In this document: positions 43,768-53,464 of the stretch, piece after piece | Numbering within the stretch: the first letter of the stretch is position 1 | How the letters are laid out: each line of letters begins with the position of its first letter | Assembly: GCA_000989565.1 (NCBI GenBank) | Contig: LBOO01000002.1 | Span: 50,654-114,653 of the forward strand | DNA length: 64,000 bases | DNA from: Candidatus Peregrinibacteria bacterium GW2011_GWA2_33_10 | GTDB taxonomy: Bacteria > Patescibacteriota > Gracilibacteria > UBA1369 > GWC2-33-13 | Reading direction: 5' to 3' | Translations under genes and position numbers: made by a program | Notes under the pieces: model-generated | What the model was told of the DNA's origin: nothing | Seen by the model: only the letters and a program-made list of their open reading frames with translations | The model's database searches: none

Positions 43768-44889
43768 GAAGAAAAATATTATTATCATTTTTTTAAAAAA
43801 ATTTTTGGACTTTCTACGTCTCTGATTAAAAAAACATTAGAAGAATACCAAAATTTAAAAACTGCGTGGGAAAAAATTGATGCGCTATTTTTAAAACAAT
43901 ATTTATTGTTTGATGAACAAAAAATAAGAAACTTTTTTATAAATAAAAATAATTTAAATCTAACTGAAGAAATTGAAAATTTAACAAAAAAGCAGATTCG
44001 GCTAATCACAATTAAAGATGAAAATTATCCTGAATTATTAAGAGAAATCTATGATCCTCCCGACATACTGTATACCAAAGGCAATATTGAAATGTTATCT
44101 TCAATTCTGATAACGGTTGTAGGATCGCGTCAATATAGCTCATACGGAGAAAACGCGACTAAATATTTTGTAAACAAGTTAAACCAATATAACATCGGGG
44201 TCATAAGCGGTATGGCCCGAGGAATTGATTCAATAGCCCACTGTGAAGCATTGAATAATCAAGCGCCTAACATCGCGGTTTTAGCGACAAATATTGATTT
44301 TCCATATCCGCGATCCAATAAAAAATTATACGATTCCCTTGTTTCAAAAGGTTTGGTAATTTCTGAAAATCCTTTTGATAATTTTATCCAACCATTTTTA
44401 TTCCCCTTAAGAAATAGAATTATGAGCGGTATATCCATTGCCACATTAGTTATTGAAGCCAATAAAAATTCCGGTTCTATAATTACCGCGAGGCTTGCTT
44501 TGGAGCAGGGGAGGGAGGTATTTACAATTCCGGGAGCGTATGATAATCCATATATTCATGGAAATTATCAATTAATTCAGAATTGTCAGGCTTATTTGGT
44601 ATATGAACCTGAAGAAATAGTTGAGAAATTAAAAGAAACCACATTGATGAATATTCGAAAAATTTCTCCTGGCAATTCAATTAATCAAAACCTTCAAAAG
44701 AGCCTTGAACTAAACGAAAAAGAACAAAAAATATACGACTCTTTACTTGAAAGAAACTTAACAATTAATGAATTAAGCAATTCTATTAAAATCAATTTGC
44801 CTGAACTATCAATAATTATTTCTCAATTGGAAATAAAAGACATAATAAAAGTGCTGCCCGGTGGCAATTTATCCCTTAAACAACTTTAG
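43762..44889 (+). CDS. dprA: DNA-processing protein DprA
   Basis: This 375-aa protein loads RecA onto incoming single-stranded DNA in transformation. It has an N-terminal helical SAM-like region (1-75), YPELLREIYDPPDILYTKG (at 91-109), the Rossmann-like core VVGSRQYSSYG, VISGMARGIDSIAH, NRIMSGIS and NKNSGSIITARLALEQGREVF (at 234-254), and a C-terminal winged-helix domain (about 310-375). It is full length. An inverted repeat covers its start. The end overlaps pilB (opposite strand) by 14 bp. Confidence 0.94.
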   Translation: MIEEKYYYHFFKKIFGLSTSLIKKTLEEYQNLKTAWEKIDALFLKQYLLFDEQKIRNFFINKNNLNLTEEIENLTKKQIRLITIKDENYPELLREIYDPPDILYTKGNIEMLSSILITVVGSRQYSSYGENATKYFVNKLNQYNIGVISGMARGIDSIAHCEALNNQAPNIAVLATNIDFPYPRSNKKLYDSLVSKGLVISENPFDNFIQPFLFPLRNRIMSGISIATLVIEANKNSGSIITARLALEQGREVFTIPGAYDNPYIHGNYQLIQNCQAYLVYEPEEIVEKLKETTLMNIRKISPGNSINQNLQKSLELNEKEQKIYDSLLERNLTINELSNSIKINLPELSIIISQLEIKDIIKVLPGGNLSLKQL

Positions 44890-46603
44890 TAACTCTGTGA
44901 ATTTCCTCTAGAGTGGTTGTCCCATCAATAACTTTTAAAATTCCATCTTCTTCCATTGTCAGCATTCTTTTTCTTCTGGAAATCTCAAACAGCTCATGAA
45001 CGGTACCCCCATGGAGTATCTTATCTTTTAACTCATCATCAAAATTAATAATTTCTAAAATTGCAATCTGGCCTTTATATCCTGAATGACTGCATATTTC
45101 ACATCCGATTCCTTTTAGAAGAATTTTGGGTATTTCATATTTGAATTCAGGCATTATGACTTTAATCCCTTCTATTATTCGGGCTATTTCTTCATATTCT
45201 TTACCTTTAATTTTATAATCCGTCTGGCAATTTGGACAAATTTTTCTCACCAATCTTTGAGCAATAACAGTATTTAGTGCCGGAGCTATCACAAATTCAG
45301 GCAAACCCATATTGACTAATCTGGCAACAGTTTCCACAACCCCATTCGCGTGCAGAGTGGATAAAACAACATGCCCTGTTAATGCTGCTTGCGCTGCAGT
45401 TTCAGCAGTCTCAAGATCGCGAATTTCACCGATCATTACCACATCCGGATCTTGGCGCAAAATAGCTTTTAATCCTGTGGCAAAGGTATAATCCCTTTTC
45501 GGATTAATTTGGCTTTGCGTAACGTTCTCAATATTATATTCAATCGGATCTTCAAGAGTGATTATTTTTTTCTCAGGAGTATTATACTTTCCCAGCATCG
45601 AATATAAAGTAGTGGTCTTTCCTGATCCTGTAGGACCGGTTAGTAATATCATTCCATGTGACAACCCCACGCTATGATTTATTCTATCTAAATTTTCATT
45701 GCGAAAACCCAAATCAGTAAAATCCAGAAGATTTTTTTTGCTATCAAGTAAACGGCAAACAAAAGCTTCTCCAAATTCCGTAGGCAAGCTGTTTACTCTG
45801 ACATCAATCTTATTTTCATTCACCTGAAAGCCATATCTACCATCTTGAGGTATATTTGAAATATTCAGTTTCATTTTTGCCTTATATTTGATTTGATTGG
45901 CGATATTAATAAAAATTTTCGTGTCAATTCTAAAAATTTCTTGTAAAATACCATCTATTCTAAAACGAACAATAATAAATCCTTCCTCGGGCTGCAAATG
46001 AATATCGGACGCATTGGTTTTATAAGCCCCGATATTGATTAAGTTAAGAGCTTCTTCTGAATTGAGCGAAGCGATTTTTTCTTTCAGATTATAAAGATTT
46101 TTTATTTCTTTTTCATAAGCTTCAACAGCTGAGGCGTCAATTATATTTTCAATCTTTTTTTCAACTTTATATTGAGATGAGTTATACAAATTCAACACTA
46201 AATCCAGATTTTCTTTTGAAGTTAAATTAATATTAATTTTATAATTCTTATCTTTTAATTTCTGAATTACATCCTGCGCGTAAGAATTTGAGGGATCAAC
46301 CAAAGCAATACGCAACTTTTTTCCGATCCTAAAAAAAGGCATTAACATAGCATTTTTCGCTTCTTCCGGTTTTAATAAATATAACAATTCCGGATTAATG
46401 GGAATCTTTGAAAGATCAACATAAGACAAACCTGTTTCTGTAGCTTCTTTCTGGACTGAGCGCTCTTTAAAATCTCTATTTATTTCAGAAATTACTCTTT
46501 GTTGCGAATTCGAAGTATCTTCAGCATTATCAGCCTTAATAACAATTTCATTTTGCTGATTTTTGATGGGATTTGTTGTTTGTTGCCGGTCTGCCATAAT
46601 CAT
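44876..46603 (-). CDS. pilB: Type IV pilus assembly ATPase PilB (GspE family)
   Basis: This 575-aa protein has an N-terminal disordered stretch, a MshEN/GspE-N domain (about 55-135), and the secretion ATPase core with Walker A LTGPTGSGKTTTLYSML near 320, Asp box ITLEDPIEY, Walker B PDVVMIGEIRD and LSTLHANG (His box). A tetracysteine zinc site (CPNCQTDYK and CEIC) is present, as is usual in PilB but not PilT. It powers pilus extension, used for DNA uptake and surface motility. The other pilus genes are outside the window. A TGCTATAAT promoter precedes it. Confidence 0.93.
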   Translation of the reverse strand: MIMADRQQTTNPIKNQQNEIVIKADNAEDTSNSQQRVISEINRDFKERSVQKEATETGLSYVDLSKIPINPELLYLLKPEEAKNAMLMPFFRIGKKLRIALVDPSNSYAQDVIQKLKDKNYKININLTSKENLDLVLNLYNSSQYKVEKKIENIIDASAVEAYEKEIKNLYNLKEKIASLNSEEALNLINIGAYKTNASDIHLQPEEGFIIVRFRIDGILQEIFRIDTKIFINIANQIKYKAKMKLNISNIPQDGRYGFQVNENKIDVRVNSLPTEFGEAFVCRLLDSKKNLLDFTDLGFRNENLDRINHSVGLSHGMILLTGPTGSGKTTTLYSMLGKYNTPEKKIITLEDPIEYNIENVTQSQINPKRDYTFATGLKAILRQDPDVVMIGEIRDLETAETAAQAALTGHVVLSTLHANGVVETVARLVNMGLPEFVIAPALNTVIAQRLVRKICPNCQTDYKIKGKEYEEIARIIEGIKVIMPEFKYEIPKILLKGIGCEICSHSGYKGQIAILEIINFDDELKDKILHGGTVHELFEISRRKRMLTMEEDGILKVIDGTTTLEEIHRVTKVV

Positions 46604-46622
46604 TTATAAAATAAATCCCATA

Positions 46623-46631
46623 ATTATAGCA
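46623..46631 (-). promoter_or_regulatory. Extended -10 promoter of pilB
   Basis: On the minus strand TGCTATAAT ends 19 nt before the pilB ATG. The -35 region is weak, which fits an extended -10 promoter. Confidence 0.5.
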
Positions 46632-46666
46632 TTAATCTCTCCTAAAAACCACTTTTTCAACACTCT

Positions 46667-48919
46667 CTAATATTTAGAATTAACCGCCAACACTATTTTA
46701 CTGATTTCCGCTCTATTTAAAGGGTCATTTGGCCTGAACAGATTTTTATCGGAATCTCCTGAAACAATTCCCAAATAATAACTTGTATAAATCGCGTCAG
46801 CATATACATTGTTTTTTGGCACATCTGAAAACACCGCGTCATATTCCTGTAAAAATGGAATTCCGGCAACCTCAATCATTTCCAATACAAACTCTCCTCT
46901 TTTTATTTGCCTATCTAAATCTTCTTGGCTATCAATAGTATCAACAATTGATAAATTTAATTCCTTTGCCATTAAATAATATTCTTTAGCCCAATGATCT
47001 TTTACTATGTTATTTTCTTGGTTCTCATCAATTTGAGTTTTATTGGTACATTCTAAAAGAATTTTTAAACTTTCCGCAATGGTTAAATAGCTTTCGGGCT
47101 TATATACACCCAGCGCTTGACCATTCTCATCTTCAAATCCACTGACACATTGAAGGTTTTTAATATCATAAACATAAGAAAAAAACCATTCTGGATCATC
47201 GACATCTTTGAAAGGTATCAATCCAACATTATATTTCCGGTTGGTTGTTTCAAAATATATTTTATCAATTTGAGATTTGAAGTTATCAAAGTCACTCTGA
47301 GAAAGATTTTTTTTATTATTTATTAAATCTTCATTCCATGAATTAATTAAATTATCTAAATCATTCGCATAATTATCGATAAAAATGTAATTTTGAATTT
47401 CATAAACCAAATCAAAATATAACTTTTTCAAGTCTATATCCGAATTTTCCTGCGAAATAGTATTTTTAAATTCATCCATGGTCTTCCGTAATTTACCTAA
47501 ACTGTTTATTTCTTCGCTATCCAATTTATTTAGTTGATAATTATACTGCACTTCTAAAAATTGTTTTAAACAATCTTGCTTAATTTCATCATTATTTTTA
47601 GATTGGAGAGTGCATTCATTCCATTCTTCTCTAGCTCTTAACAAATCATCACTGCTGACAGGTAGGACGATTATTTCATATTTTTCATCATTTGTATTGT
47701 TATTGTCCTTATTGGAAAAAGACTCAATTGAGCCGGCCGCATTAACTATTTTTTGACTATCAGTATTTAAATTCGATAAAATCATATCATATCCTGTATT
47801 CATCAATATATATTTTATTTCTGTCGGAGAAATATCAGGAACCATCTCTTTAATTAATGCTGCGACCCCGGCCACATGTGGAGCTGCTTGAGAAGTGCCA
47901 CTCACTGTTTTAAAAGAACCATCATACCACAGGGAGGTAATGTTAACACCCGGTGCCATAACATCAGGTTTATTTTGTCCGTTTGAAGTGGGACCTCGAG
48001 AAGAAAATCTGGCTACTTTTCCCGCGTCATTGACCGCTCCTACAGTAATGGGTTTTGAAGCGCAGCCCGGTAGATTGATGGATTCCGCGTAAGGTCCGCT
48101 GTTGCCGGAAGCTGTAACCACAACAATGCCTTTATCTACGGCTAAATTCAATAATTTGGATAAAGCATCTTCTCCGTCACAATTATCAATTTGCGTTCCT
48201 AAACTTAAATTAATAATATCAACTTTTTTAGTTATAGCCCATTGCACACCCGCCATCACCTCGCTCATATCTCCAACTCCGGTAGAATCCAATACTTTAA
48301 CATCATATAGATCGGCTTTTGGAGCATTCCCCAGTACATCCTCTCCATCACAAGCTACAATGCACGCGACATGAGTTCCATGACCATGTTTATCTTTAAG
48401 ACCGGTACCCGTAAAATCAACATGTTGAATTACCTTACCCTGGAGGGGTATAAATTTATCTTCAATTCCTGTATCTAAAATGGCAACACTAACACCATTT
48501 CCGGTGATTTGATTATTTAAAATCACTTTATCGGTACCTATAACTTCTTTGGAAGATTCCAAATTGGCTGATAACTCCAAATCATATTCAATATTTTTAA
48601 CTTTATCAAATTTAGCCAATATATTTACAGCTTTAGCTGGAGCATAAATCGCAATAGCGTTAATATTATCAAATTTATTTCTTATTTTTCCCACAGTTTT
48701 TAAATTGTTGATAATCTCATTATCTAAGCCTTTATTAAGTGTAACAATAAGTGGCAAAATATCATTTTCGCTGACATTGTCTAAATATTCTTTCAAATAA
48801 TTCCTTATTTTATTGTCATAAATATTAGCGAAAACAGCAGTGTCATCGCTGGAAATAAGTGAAAAACCACTATTAAAAATAAATGTTAATAAAATTAAAA
48901 ATATATATAACTTTTTCAT
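46667..48919 (-). CDS. Subtilisin-like S8 protease with C-terminal SLH domains
   Basis: This 750-aa protein has a signal peptide (1-about 25, cut near FSLIS or VFA) and an I9-like propeptide (about 35-125). The S8 catalytic domain (about 135-385) has ILDTGIED, HGHGTHVAC and SGTSQAAPH. A Cys-x13-Cys helical segment (NECTLQSKNNDEIKQDC) and SLH modules (FKDVDDPEWFF, NLFRPNDPLNRAEISK) follow. Unlike the proteases at 18990 and 21449 it keeps a compact, complete N-terminus, so it may be closest to the ancestral form. Catalytic-domain cysteines match those paralogues. A TATAAT box lies at 48969-48964. Confidence 0.9.
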   Translation of the reverse strand: MKKLYIFLILLTFIFNSGFSLISSDDTAVFANIYDNKIRNYLKEYLDNVSENDILPLIVTLNKGLDNEIINNLKTVGKIRNKFDNINAIAIYAPAKAVNILAKFDKVKNIEYDLELSANLESSKEVIGTDKVILNNQITGNGVSVAILDTGIEDKFIPLQGKVIQHVDFTGTGLKDKHGHGTHVACIVACDGEDVLGNAPKADLYDVKVLDSTGVGDMSEVMAGVQWAITKKVDIINLSLGTQIDNCDGEDALSKLLNLAVDKGIVVVTASGNSGPYAESINLPGCASKPITVGAVNDAGKVARFSSRGPTSNGQNKPDVMAPGVNITSLWYDGSFKTVSGTSQAAPHVAGVAALIKEMVPDISPTEIKYILMNTGYDMILSNLNTDSQKIVNAAGSIESFSNKDNNNTNDEKYEIIVLPVSSDDLLRAREEWNECTLQSKNNDEIKQDCLKQFLEVQYNYQLNKLDSEEINSLGKLRKTMDEFKNTISQENSDIDLKKLYFDLVYEIQNYIFIDNYANDLDNLINSWNEDLINNKKNLSQSDFDNFKSQIDKIYFETTNRKYNVGLIPFKDVDDPEWFFSYVYDIKNLQCVSGFEDENGQALGVYKPESYLTIAESLKILLECTNKTQIDENQENNIVKDHWAKEYYLMAKELNLSIVDTIDSQEDLDRQIKRGEFVLEMIEVAGIPFLQEYDAVFSDVPKNNVYADAIYTSYYLGIVSGDSDKNLFRPNDPLNRAEISKIVLAVNSKY

Positions 48920-48949
48920 AAATAAATTTTTTGAAATTATAAAATTCTA

Positions 48950-48969
48950 CATTGCTCAATGCTATTATA
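48950..48969 (-). promoter_or_regulatory. Promoter and palindrome before the third SLH protease
   Basis: On the minus strand TATAAT (48969-48964) is followed at the predicted transcription start by CATTGAGCAATG (48961-48950), a 5-bp inverted repeat with a 2-nt spacer. No strong -35 box is visible. Confidence 0.4.
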
Positions 48970-49016
48970 CGTTTATGAAAAATAGAAATTACTAAAAAAT
49001 GCTGATTTTTAAACTT

Positions 49017-49036
49017 AACTTTTTTTAAAAAAAGTT
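49017..49036. terminator. 20-bp A/T palindrome past glutamate dehydrogenase
   Basis: AACTTTTTTTAAAAAAAGTT is a perfect palindrome 37 bp after the dehydrogenase stop. It may end that transcript, but the stem is all A/T apart from two pairs. Confidence 0.3.
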
Positions 49037-49073
49037 CATAAATACATAATATTCTCTAAATAATCAATTTGAT

Positions 49074-50315
49074 TTATGAATAAATTTTAAAGTTGATTTT
49101 ATTTTCTAAACGCTGCAGTGCTGTAATAAATGCCGCTAATCTTAAATAAGTATTATATTTTTTTGCGTTTTCACTGATAACTTTAAAATTATTTTTCATA
49201 ATCGGACTTAATTTTGTTTGTACTTCTTCAGCGCTCCAATAATAATTCATCTTATTTTGCACCATTTCAAAATAACTTACGGTTACGCCACCTGCGTTAG
49301 CAAGTATATCAGGAATAACATCTATTTTTTTGTCATTAAGAATTTTATCGGCTTCCCATGTTATTGGTCCGTTTGCTAATTCCAAAATTGTTTTAGCTTT
49401 AACATTATTGGCATTATTTTCCGTTATTTGATTTTCCAATGCTGAAAGAATTAAAATATCACATTCTAAAGTAAGAAGTTCATCATTGGTTATAACTTTT
49501 CCCTCTCCATAATTAATTACTGTTCCGCTATCGGTTTTAATTTTCATGGCTTTTTCTATATCAATTCCGTTTTCAACCAATATTCCTCCTTTTGAATCTG
49601 AAATGGCGATAATCTTTTTTGCGCCTGCGTTAAACAAAATTTTAGCTGCGTTTGCGCCTGCGTTACCAAAACCTTGAATTACAAACCTAAGGTTTTTAAT
49701 ATCCAAATTATTCAATTTTAAATACTCTTCCAAAACATACACTCCACCCTGAGCAGTTGCTTCTCCCCTACCTAAAGAACCTCCCACGTCCACAGGTTTT
49801 CCTGTTACTATTCCGGGTTCATTTTGTTGTTTATATTTTGAATATTCATCAGCCATCCATGCCATTATTTGCGGCGTGGTATACACATCCGGAGCCGGCA
49901 CATCTTTGTCAGGTCCGATAAATTCAGAAATAGAATTGATATATGCTCTGGAAAGTCTTTCCAATTCTCCATTTGAAAGCTTTTTCGGGTCAACAATAAC
50001 GCCTCCCTTCCCACCCCCCAGGGGTATATTTACGCATGCGCATTTGAACGTCATCAAAGTCGCCAATGCTTTAACCTCATCCATATTAACTTCAGGAAAA
50101 TATCGAATTCCGCCTTTAAAAGGACCGGCCGCGTCATTATGCTGTACTCTGAATCCTTTAAAAGTTTTAAAAGATCCATCATCCATTTTTATTTGAAAAT
50201 TCACTTCAACTATTTTTTTAGGACTGCTTAAAATTTCTACGATCTCTTGATTGAGCTTCATGGTTTCAGCTGATTCTTTGATCAATGCCAACGTGTTTTC
50301 GTAAAAACTTCGCAT
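49074..50315 (-). CDS. gdhA: Glu/Leu/Phe/Val dehydrogenase (glutamate dehydrogenase)
   Basis: I start this protein at 50315 (MRSFYENTLALIKES, about 413 aa), because the 18 residues before it (from 50369) are hydrophobic and atypical. It has the ELFV dehydrogenase motifs FKGFRVQHNDAAGPFKGGIRYFP (at 49-71), PLGGGKGGVIVDP with the catalytic lysine, PAPDVYT and the NAD-binding GFGNAGANAA. It interconverts glutamate and 2-oxoglutarate with ammonia. The preference for NAD or NADP is not decided by sequence alone. A helix-turn-helix gene lies 75 bp upstream on the same strand. Confidence 0.92.
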   Translation of the reverse strand: MRSFYENTLALIKESAETMKLNQEIVEILSSPKKIVEVNFQIKMDDGSFKTFKGFRVQHNDAAGPFKGGIRYFPEVNMDEVKALATLMTFKCACVNIPLGGGKGGVIVDPKKLSNGELERLSRAYINSISEFIGPDKDVPAPDVYTTPQIMAWMADEYSKYKQQNEPGIVTGKPVDVGGSLGRGEATAQGGVYVLEEYLKLNNLDIKNLRFVIQGFGNAGANAAKILFNAGAKKIIAISDSKGGILVENGIDIEKAMKIKTDSGTVINYGEGKVITNDELLTLECDILILSALENQITENNANNVKAKTILELANGPITWEADKILNDKKIDVIPDILANAGGVTVSYFEMVQNKMNYYWSAEEVQTKLSPIMKNNFKVISENAKKYNTYLRLAAFITALQRLENKINFKIYS

Positions 50316-50390
50316 AATATTAAATTTAAAAATTAAAAAAGACAAAAAAAAGATAAACCTTTTTTCCAAAAATTCAATCTGTTTTTAAAA

Positions 50391-51275
50391 TTAATTATTT
50401 TCGTTTATCCAAAAATTCCACCATTTTTTAGGAGGCGCCAATAATTTTTGTTCATATGATTTTAGACGTCCTTGAAGAATTTCACAAAGTGTACTTAATT
50501 TATTGATTGCTTCTATTTGATCGGAACATTTTTTTAATAAATCTTTATTTCTCTCAATCTCATTTTGTTTATCTGCCTTTAATGTTTCAATTTCCTGCTT
50601 CAGTTGCTCAATCAAAATGTCTTTTTGAGTAATTAAATCAGAATAATGCTTTTTTATCTCAGAAAAATCTGATTGCGGCATAAGTTGTTTGATTTTATAT
50701 ATTTTTTGATTATTTGAATTGTCAGGAGAATGTTTTTCATTTGTTGTTTCCGCGACATCCGCTGAATCATCCCATTGCTCTTCTTCAAAAGTAACCAACT
50801 CTTTATCTTCCGGACTTTTAAAGTTAAATCCGTTTTTTTCACTTCTTAATACACTTTTTTTAAAATTTTCATCCGATTCATAATCAATCAAATTCGCGAA
50901 ATTGGTAATTGAATATAAATCTTTATAATTATTGGTAATCTTATCGTTTTCCATAAAATCGTTTTTTGAATAATCAGAAGATAAATCGGATGATAACATA
51001 TCCCGTTCATGAGAATAAATCTTAGGATAACCGGAATCTTCATTTTTTAAAGCCAAATCTTCTGCTTCCTCTTCAAATTCAGTTTCCTCGTTTGGATTGA
51101 ATTTTAAATCAAATACTTCCGCCAAGCTGTGTTTCTCAACAAAATAAACGAAACCCTGCGGTGTTCGACGCCTTCTGTATTTAAGTTTATTTGATTTAAC
51201 CATTCTTCTAATTGTCTGCGTAGATTTATTAGATATTAGAGCCGCTTCATTTAAACTTATAAAATTATTATTCAT
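50391..51275 (-). CDS. Helix-turn-helix protein with acidic linker and coiled coil
   Basis: This 294-aa protein begins with an excisionase/MerR-like helix-turn-helix (SLNEAALISNKSTQTIRRMV, then KLKYRRRRTPQGFVYFVEK) suited to DNA binding. A long acidic, Ser/Asp/Glu/Asn-rich disordered linker (about 60-195) and a coiled coil (about 205-275) follow. The protein ends in an aromatic tail, PPKKWWNFWINEN, that could touch the membrane. I do not recognise a named family. Possible roles are a DNA-membrane tether or a regulator. It lies upstream of gdhA on the same strand; the 243 bp on its 5' side hold no gene. Confidence 0.7.
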   Translation of the reverse strand: MNNNFISLNEAALISNKSTQTIRRMVKSNKLKYRRRRTPQGFVYFVEKHSLAEVFDLKFNPNEETEFEEEAEDLALKNEDSGYPKIYSHERDMLSSDLSSDYSKNDFMENDKITNNYKDLYSITNFANLIDYESDENFKKSVLRSEKNGFNFKSPEDKELVTFEEEQWDDSADVAETTNEKHSPDNSNNQKIYKIKQLMPQSDFSEIKKHYSDLITQKDILIEQLKQEIETLKADKQNEIERNKDLLKKCSDQIEAINKLSTLCEILQGRLKSYEQKLLAPPKKWWNFWINENN

Positions 51276-51518
51276 AAATTAACAATAAATTTTCCGTCTA
51301 TAATTTGTATAATTAAAAAATCATGAGTAATCAAGTGTCAAAATTAAATTTGTTTAAAATAAGGCCAAAAAAGCCTAAGATTTTGTTTATCCACGTTCGC
51401 CGAATGGGTATTTTATAATTTAAAAAAATCATATATGAATAATTTTCAAAATGTTCCTAAAAAATCTTGCGATATTTTATTTTATATAATAGGATAAAAT
51501 TTAGTTTAACAGAAAAAT

Positions 51519-52085
51519 ATGGAAATAAATTTAAGTTGGGATTTATTTATTATCGTGTTCTTTTCGGTAATCATTGCCTATAGCTTTATTATCGGCAAAA
51601 GTAAAACGTTAAAATTGATTATTGCTTCATATTTGGCTTTATTGGCCGCGGATGGAATCGGCAATCTCGCCTACAAAATTTTATTGACTCAATCACAGTT
51701 TATTAAAATTTTTAATGTGGATACTGCGGATAAATTGATAATAATTTTTAAAGTTTTGTGTTTTATCATAGGTATTGTCTTAATTTCAATCAAAGGAGGG
51801 TTTGAAGTGGATACATTAATTGAAAAATCAGTATTATTACGAAGTTTCAGCACTTTTATTTTTGGTTTTATGTCAGCCGGTATAATTATCAGCACCATAT
51901 TGACTTTTACTTTAGGAAATTCTTTTCTGGATGGCGGTGCTTTTGCGTCTCAAACAACATCTCTAAACATTTACAATGAATCCGCTTTCGCTAAAATAAT
52001 GGTGCAGAATTTTAATCTATGGTTCTCATTGCCGGCTTTAACGATTATTTTAGTAAGTATTATTTACTCATCTTCAAAGGAATAA
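51519..52085 (+). CDS. Membrane protein with about four helices, function unknown
   Basis: This 188-aa protein has membrane segments at about 8-24, 33-52, 72-90, 110-132 and 160-182. The fold resembles the CvpA class of small membrane proteins but no diagnostic motif is seen. It is divergent from the helix-turn-helix gene, and a MITE-like repeat starts 3 bp after its stop codon. There is no Shine-Dalgarno sequence. Confidence 0.7.
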   Translation: MEINLSWDLFIIVFFSVIIAYSFIIGKSKTLKLIIASYLALLAADGIGNLAYKILLTQSQFIKIFNVDTADKLIIIFKVLCFIIGIVLISIKGGFEVDTLIEKSVLLRSFSTFIFGFMSAGIIISTILTFTLGNSFLDGGAFASQTTSLNIYNESAFAKIMVQNFNLWFSLPALTIILVSIIYSSSKE

Positions 52086-52088
52086 AAT

Positions 52089-52180
52089 TATACTCGATTG
52101 CTTATAAAATAAAGTGTAATACCGCGAAGCTTAATCTGTATAAATAATAAATTCGAAATTTTAAAAAGCGAAGCGGTATA
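52089..52180 (-). repeat. MITE-like repeat, copy 3 (92 bp)
   Basis: Read on the minus strand it begins TATACCGCTTCGC, contains TTAAGCTTCGCGGTATTA and ends CGAGTATA. It is a shorter relative of the 122-bp copies at 6504 and 38632 and closely matches the copy at 58485. Confidence 0.75.
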
Positions 52181-52219
52181 ATTTAACTTGAAATCTCCTT
52201 TATTTTGAAAAAATACCTC

Positions 52220-52248
52220 TTGCAATTAAATATAAAGGACTTTAAAAT
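52220..52248 (+). promoter_or_regulatory. Promoter of tRNA-Lys
   Basis: TTGCAA (52220-52225), a 17-nt spacer and TAAAAT (52243-52248) end 17 nt before the tRNA 5' end. Confidence 0.55.
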
Positions 52249-52265
52249 AATCAAGAATTTTAGAA

Positions 52266-52341
52266 GGGTTCGTAGCTCAGCAGGTAGAGCGCCTGCCTTT
52301 TAAGCAGGATGTCCCGGGTTCGAATCCCGGCGAACCCACCA
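52266..52341 (+). tRNA. tRNA-Lys(UUU)
   Basis: A standard class I tRNA with acceptor GGGTTCG/CGAACCC, D-arm, anticodon stem CCTGC/GCAGG with loop CTTTTAA (anticodon TTT), T-arm CGGGTTCGAATCCCG, discriminator A and an encoded CCA. It converges on dnaJ with a gap of 4 bp. Confidence 0.96.
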
Positions 52342-52345
52342 TCAA

Positions 52346-53464
52346 TTAAAACCAGCCTGATTTTTTCTGAGGATCTATATTCATACCTTTCTCTTTTGCT
52401 AATTCTTCATATAAAGTTTGCTCTTTTTTATTGATCTTATTTGGAATATCCACAACAATTTTCACATAATGATCTCCTGTATCATTGCTTCTAAAGTGTT
52501 GAATTCCTTTATTTTTTAATTTAAATGATTTATTGCTTTGAGTTCCTGAAGGAATAATCAATTTTACATCGCCGTATAAAGTATTTATTTCAATTTGATC
52601 ACCCAAAATCGCTTGTAAAACATCAATATGTTTTTCGCTATATACATCATAATTTCGACGAGAGAATTCATGATGCGGTTCAATTTCAATATGCAAATAC
52701 AAATCTCCATATTCTCCTCCCTTGATTCCGGCCTCTCCCTTGCCGTTTAGCTTAATAGTGGAATTATTATCAATTCCGGCCGGGATTTTAATACTGATTT
52801 TTTCTGATTTTCTGATTCGAGTATTTCCATTACATTCTTTACATCTTTGTTCGGGAATTTTCCCTTCTCCGGCGCATCGCGGACATATTCTGGATGAAGC
52901 GATTTGACCTAAAAAAGTGTTTTGTATAGTCCTGATCTCCCCTGTGCCATGACATTCCGGACAGTTTACAATCTTGCTTCCCGGTTCTGATCCGCTTCCC
53001 TTACATCTGTCGCAAATATCAGCTTTTGTGATTTGAATATCTTTATTGCTGCCAAAAGCAGCTTCCGTAAAACTGATTTTGATATTCGCTTCTATATCAT
53101 TGCCTCGCGTTTTTCTGTTGCGCCTACCTCTTGTATTTGATGATCCCCCGAAAAATGTTTCAAAAATATCCGAGAAATTATTCCCAAATGATGAAAAATC
53201 AAATCCTCTCCCATCAAAACCCCCGCCAAAATTAGCTCCATTTTGAAAATTTGTTCCCCCAAATTGATCATATTGATTTCTTTTTTGCTTATCGGAAAGT
53301 ATTTCATAAGCGTTATTTATCTCTTTAAATTTTTCTTCCGCTTGTTTGTCGTTGTTATTTCTATCAGGATGGTATTTTTGCGCCATCTTCCTGTATGCCT
53401 TTTTTATTTCCTCATCTGAAGCGCCTTTAGACACTCCTAATATTTGATATAAATCTTTATCCAA
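52346..53464 (-). CDS. dnaJ: Chaperone DnaJ
   Basis: This 372-aa Hsp40 has a J domain (1-70, with KYHPDRN), a Gly/Phe-rich region (about 70-115), four CxxCxGxG-type zinc motifs ([24 protein letters not shown] and CKECNGN) and a C-terminal substrate-binding domain. The fourth zinc motif lacks the final glycine. It delivers unfolded clients to DnaK. The start codon appears to be TTG (53464-53462), with no Shine-Dalgarno sequence. dnaK and grpE are not in the window. The 960 bp on the far side hold no gene. Confidence 0.93.
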   Translation of the reverse strand: MDKDLYQILGVSKGASDEEIKKAYRKMAQKYHPDRNNNDKQAEEKFKEINNAYEILSDKQKRNQYDQFGGTNFQNGANFGGGFDGRGFDFSSFGNNFSDIFETFFGGSSNTRGRRNRKTRGNDIEANIKISFTEAAFGSNKDIQITKADICDRCKGSGSEPGSKIVNCPECHGTGEIRTIQNTFLGQIASSRICPRCAGEGKIPEQRCKECNGNTRIRKSEKISIKIPAGIDNNSTIKLNGKGEAGIKGGEYGDLYLHIEIEPHHEFSRRNYDVYSEKHIDVLQAILGDQIEINTLYGDVKLIIPSGTQSNKSFKLKNKGIQHFRSNDTGDHYVKIVVDIPNKINKKEQTLYEELAKEKGMNIDPQKKSGWF

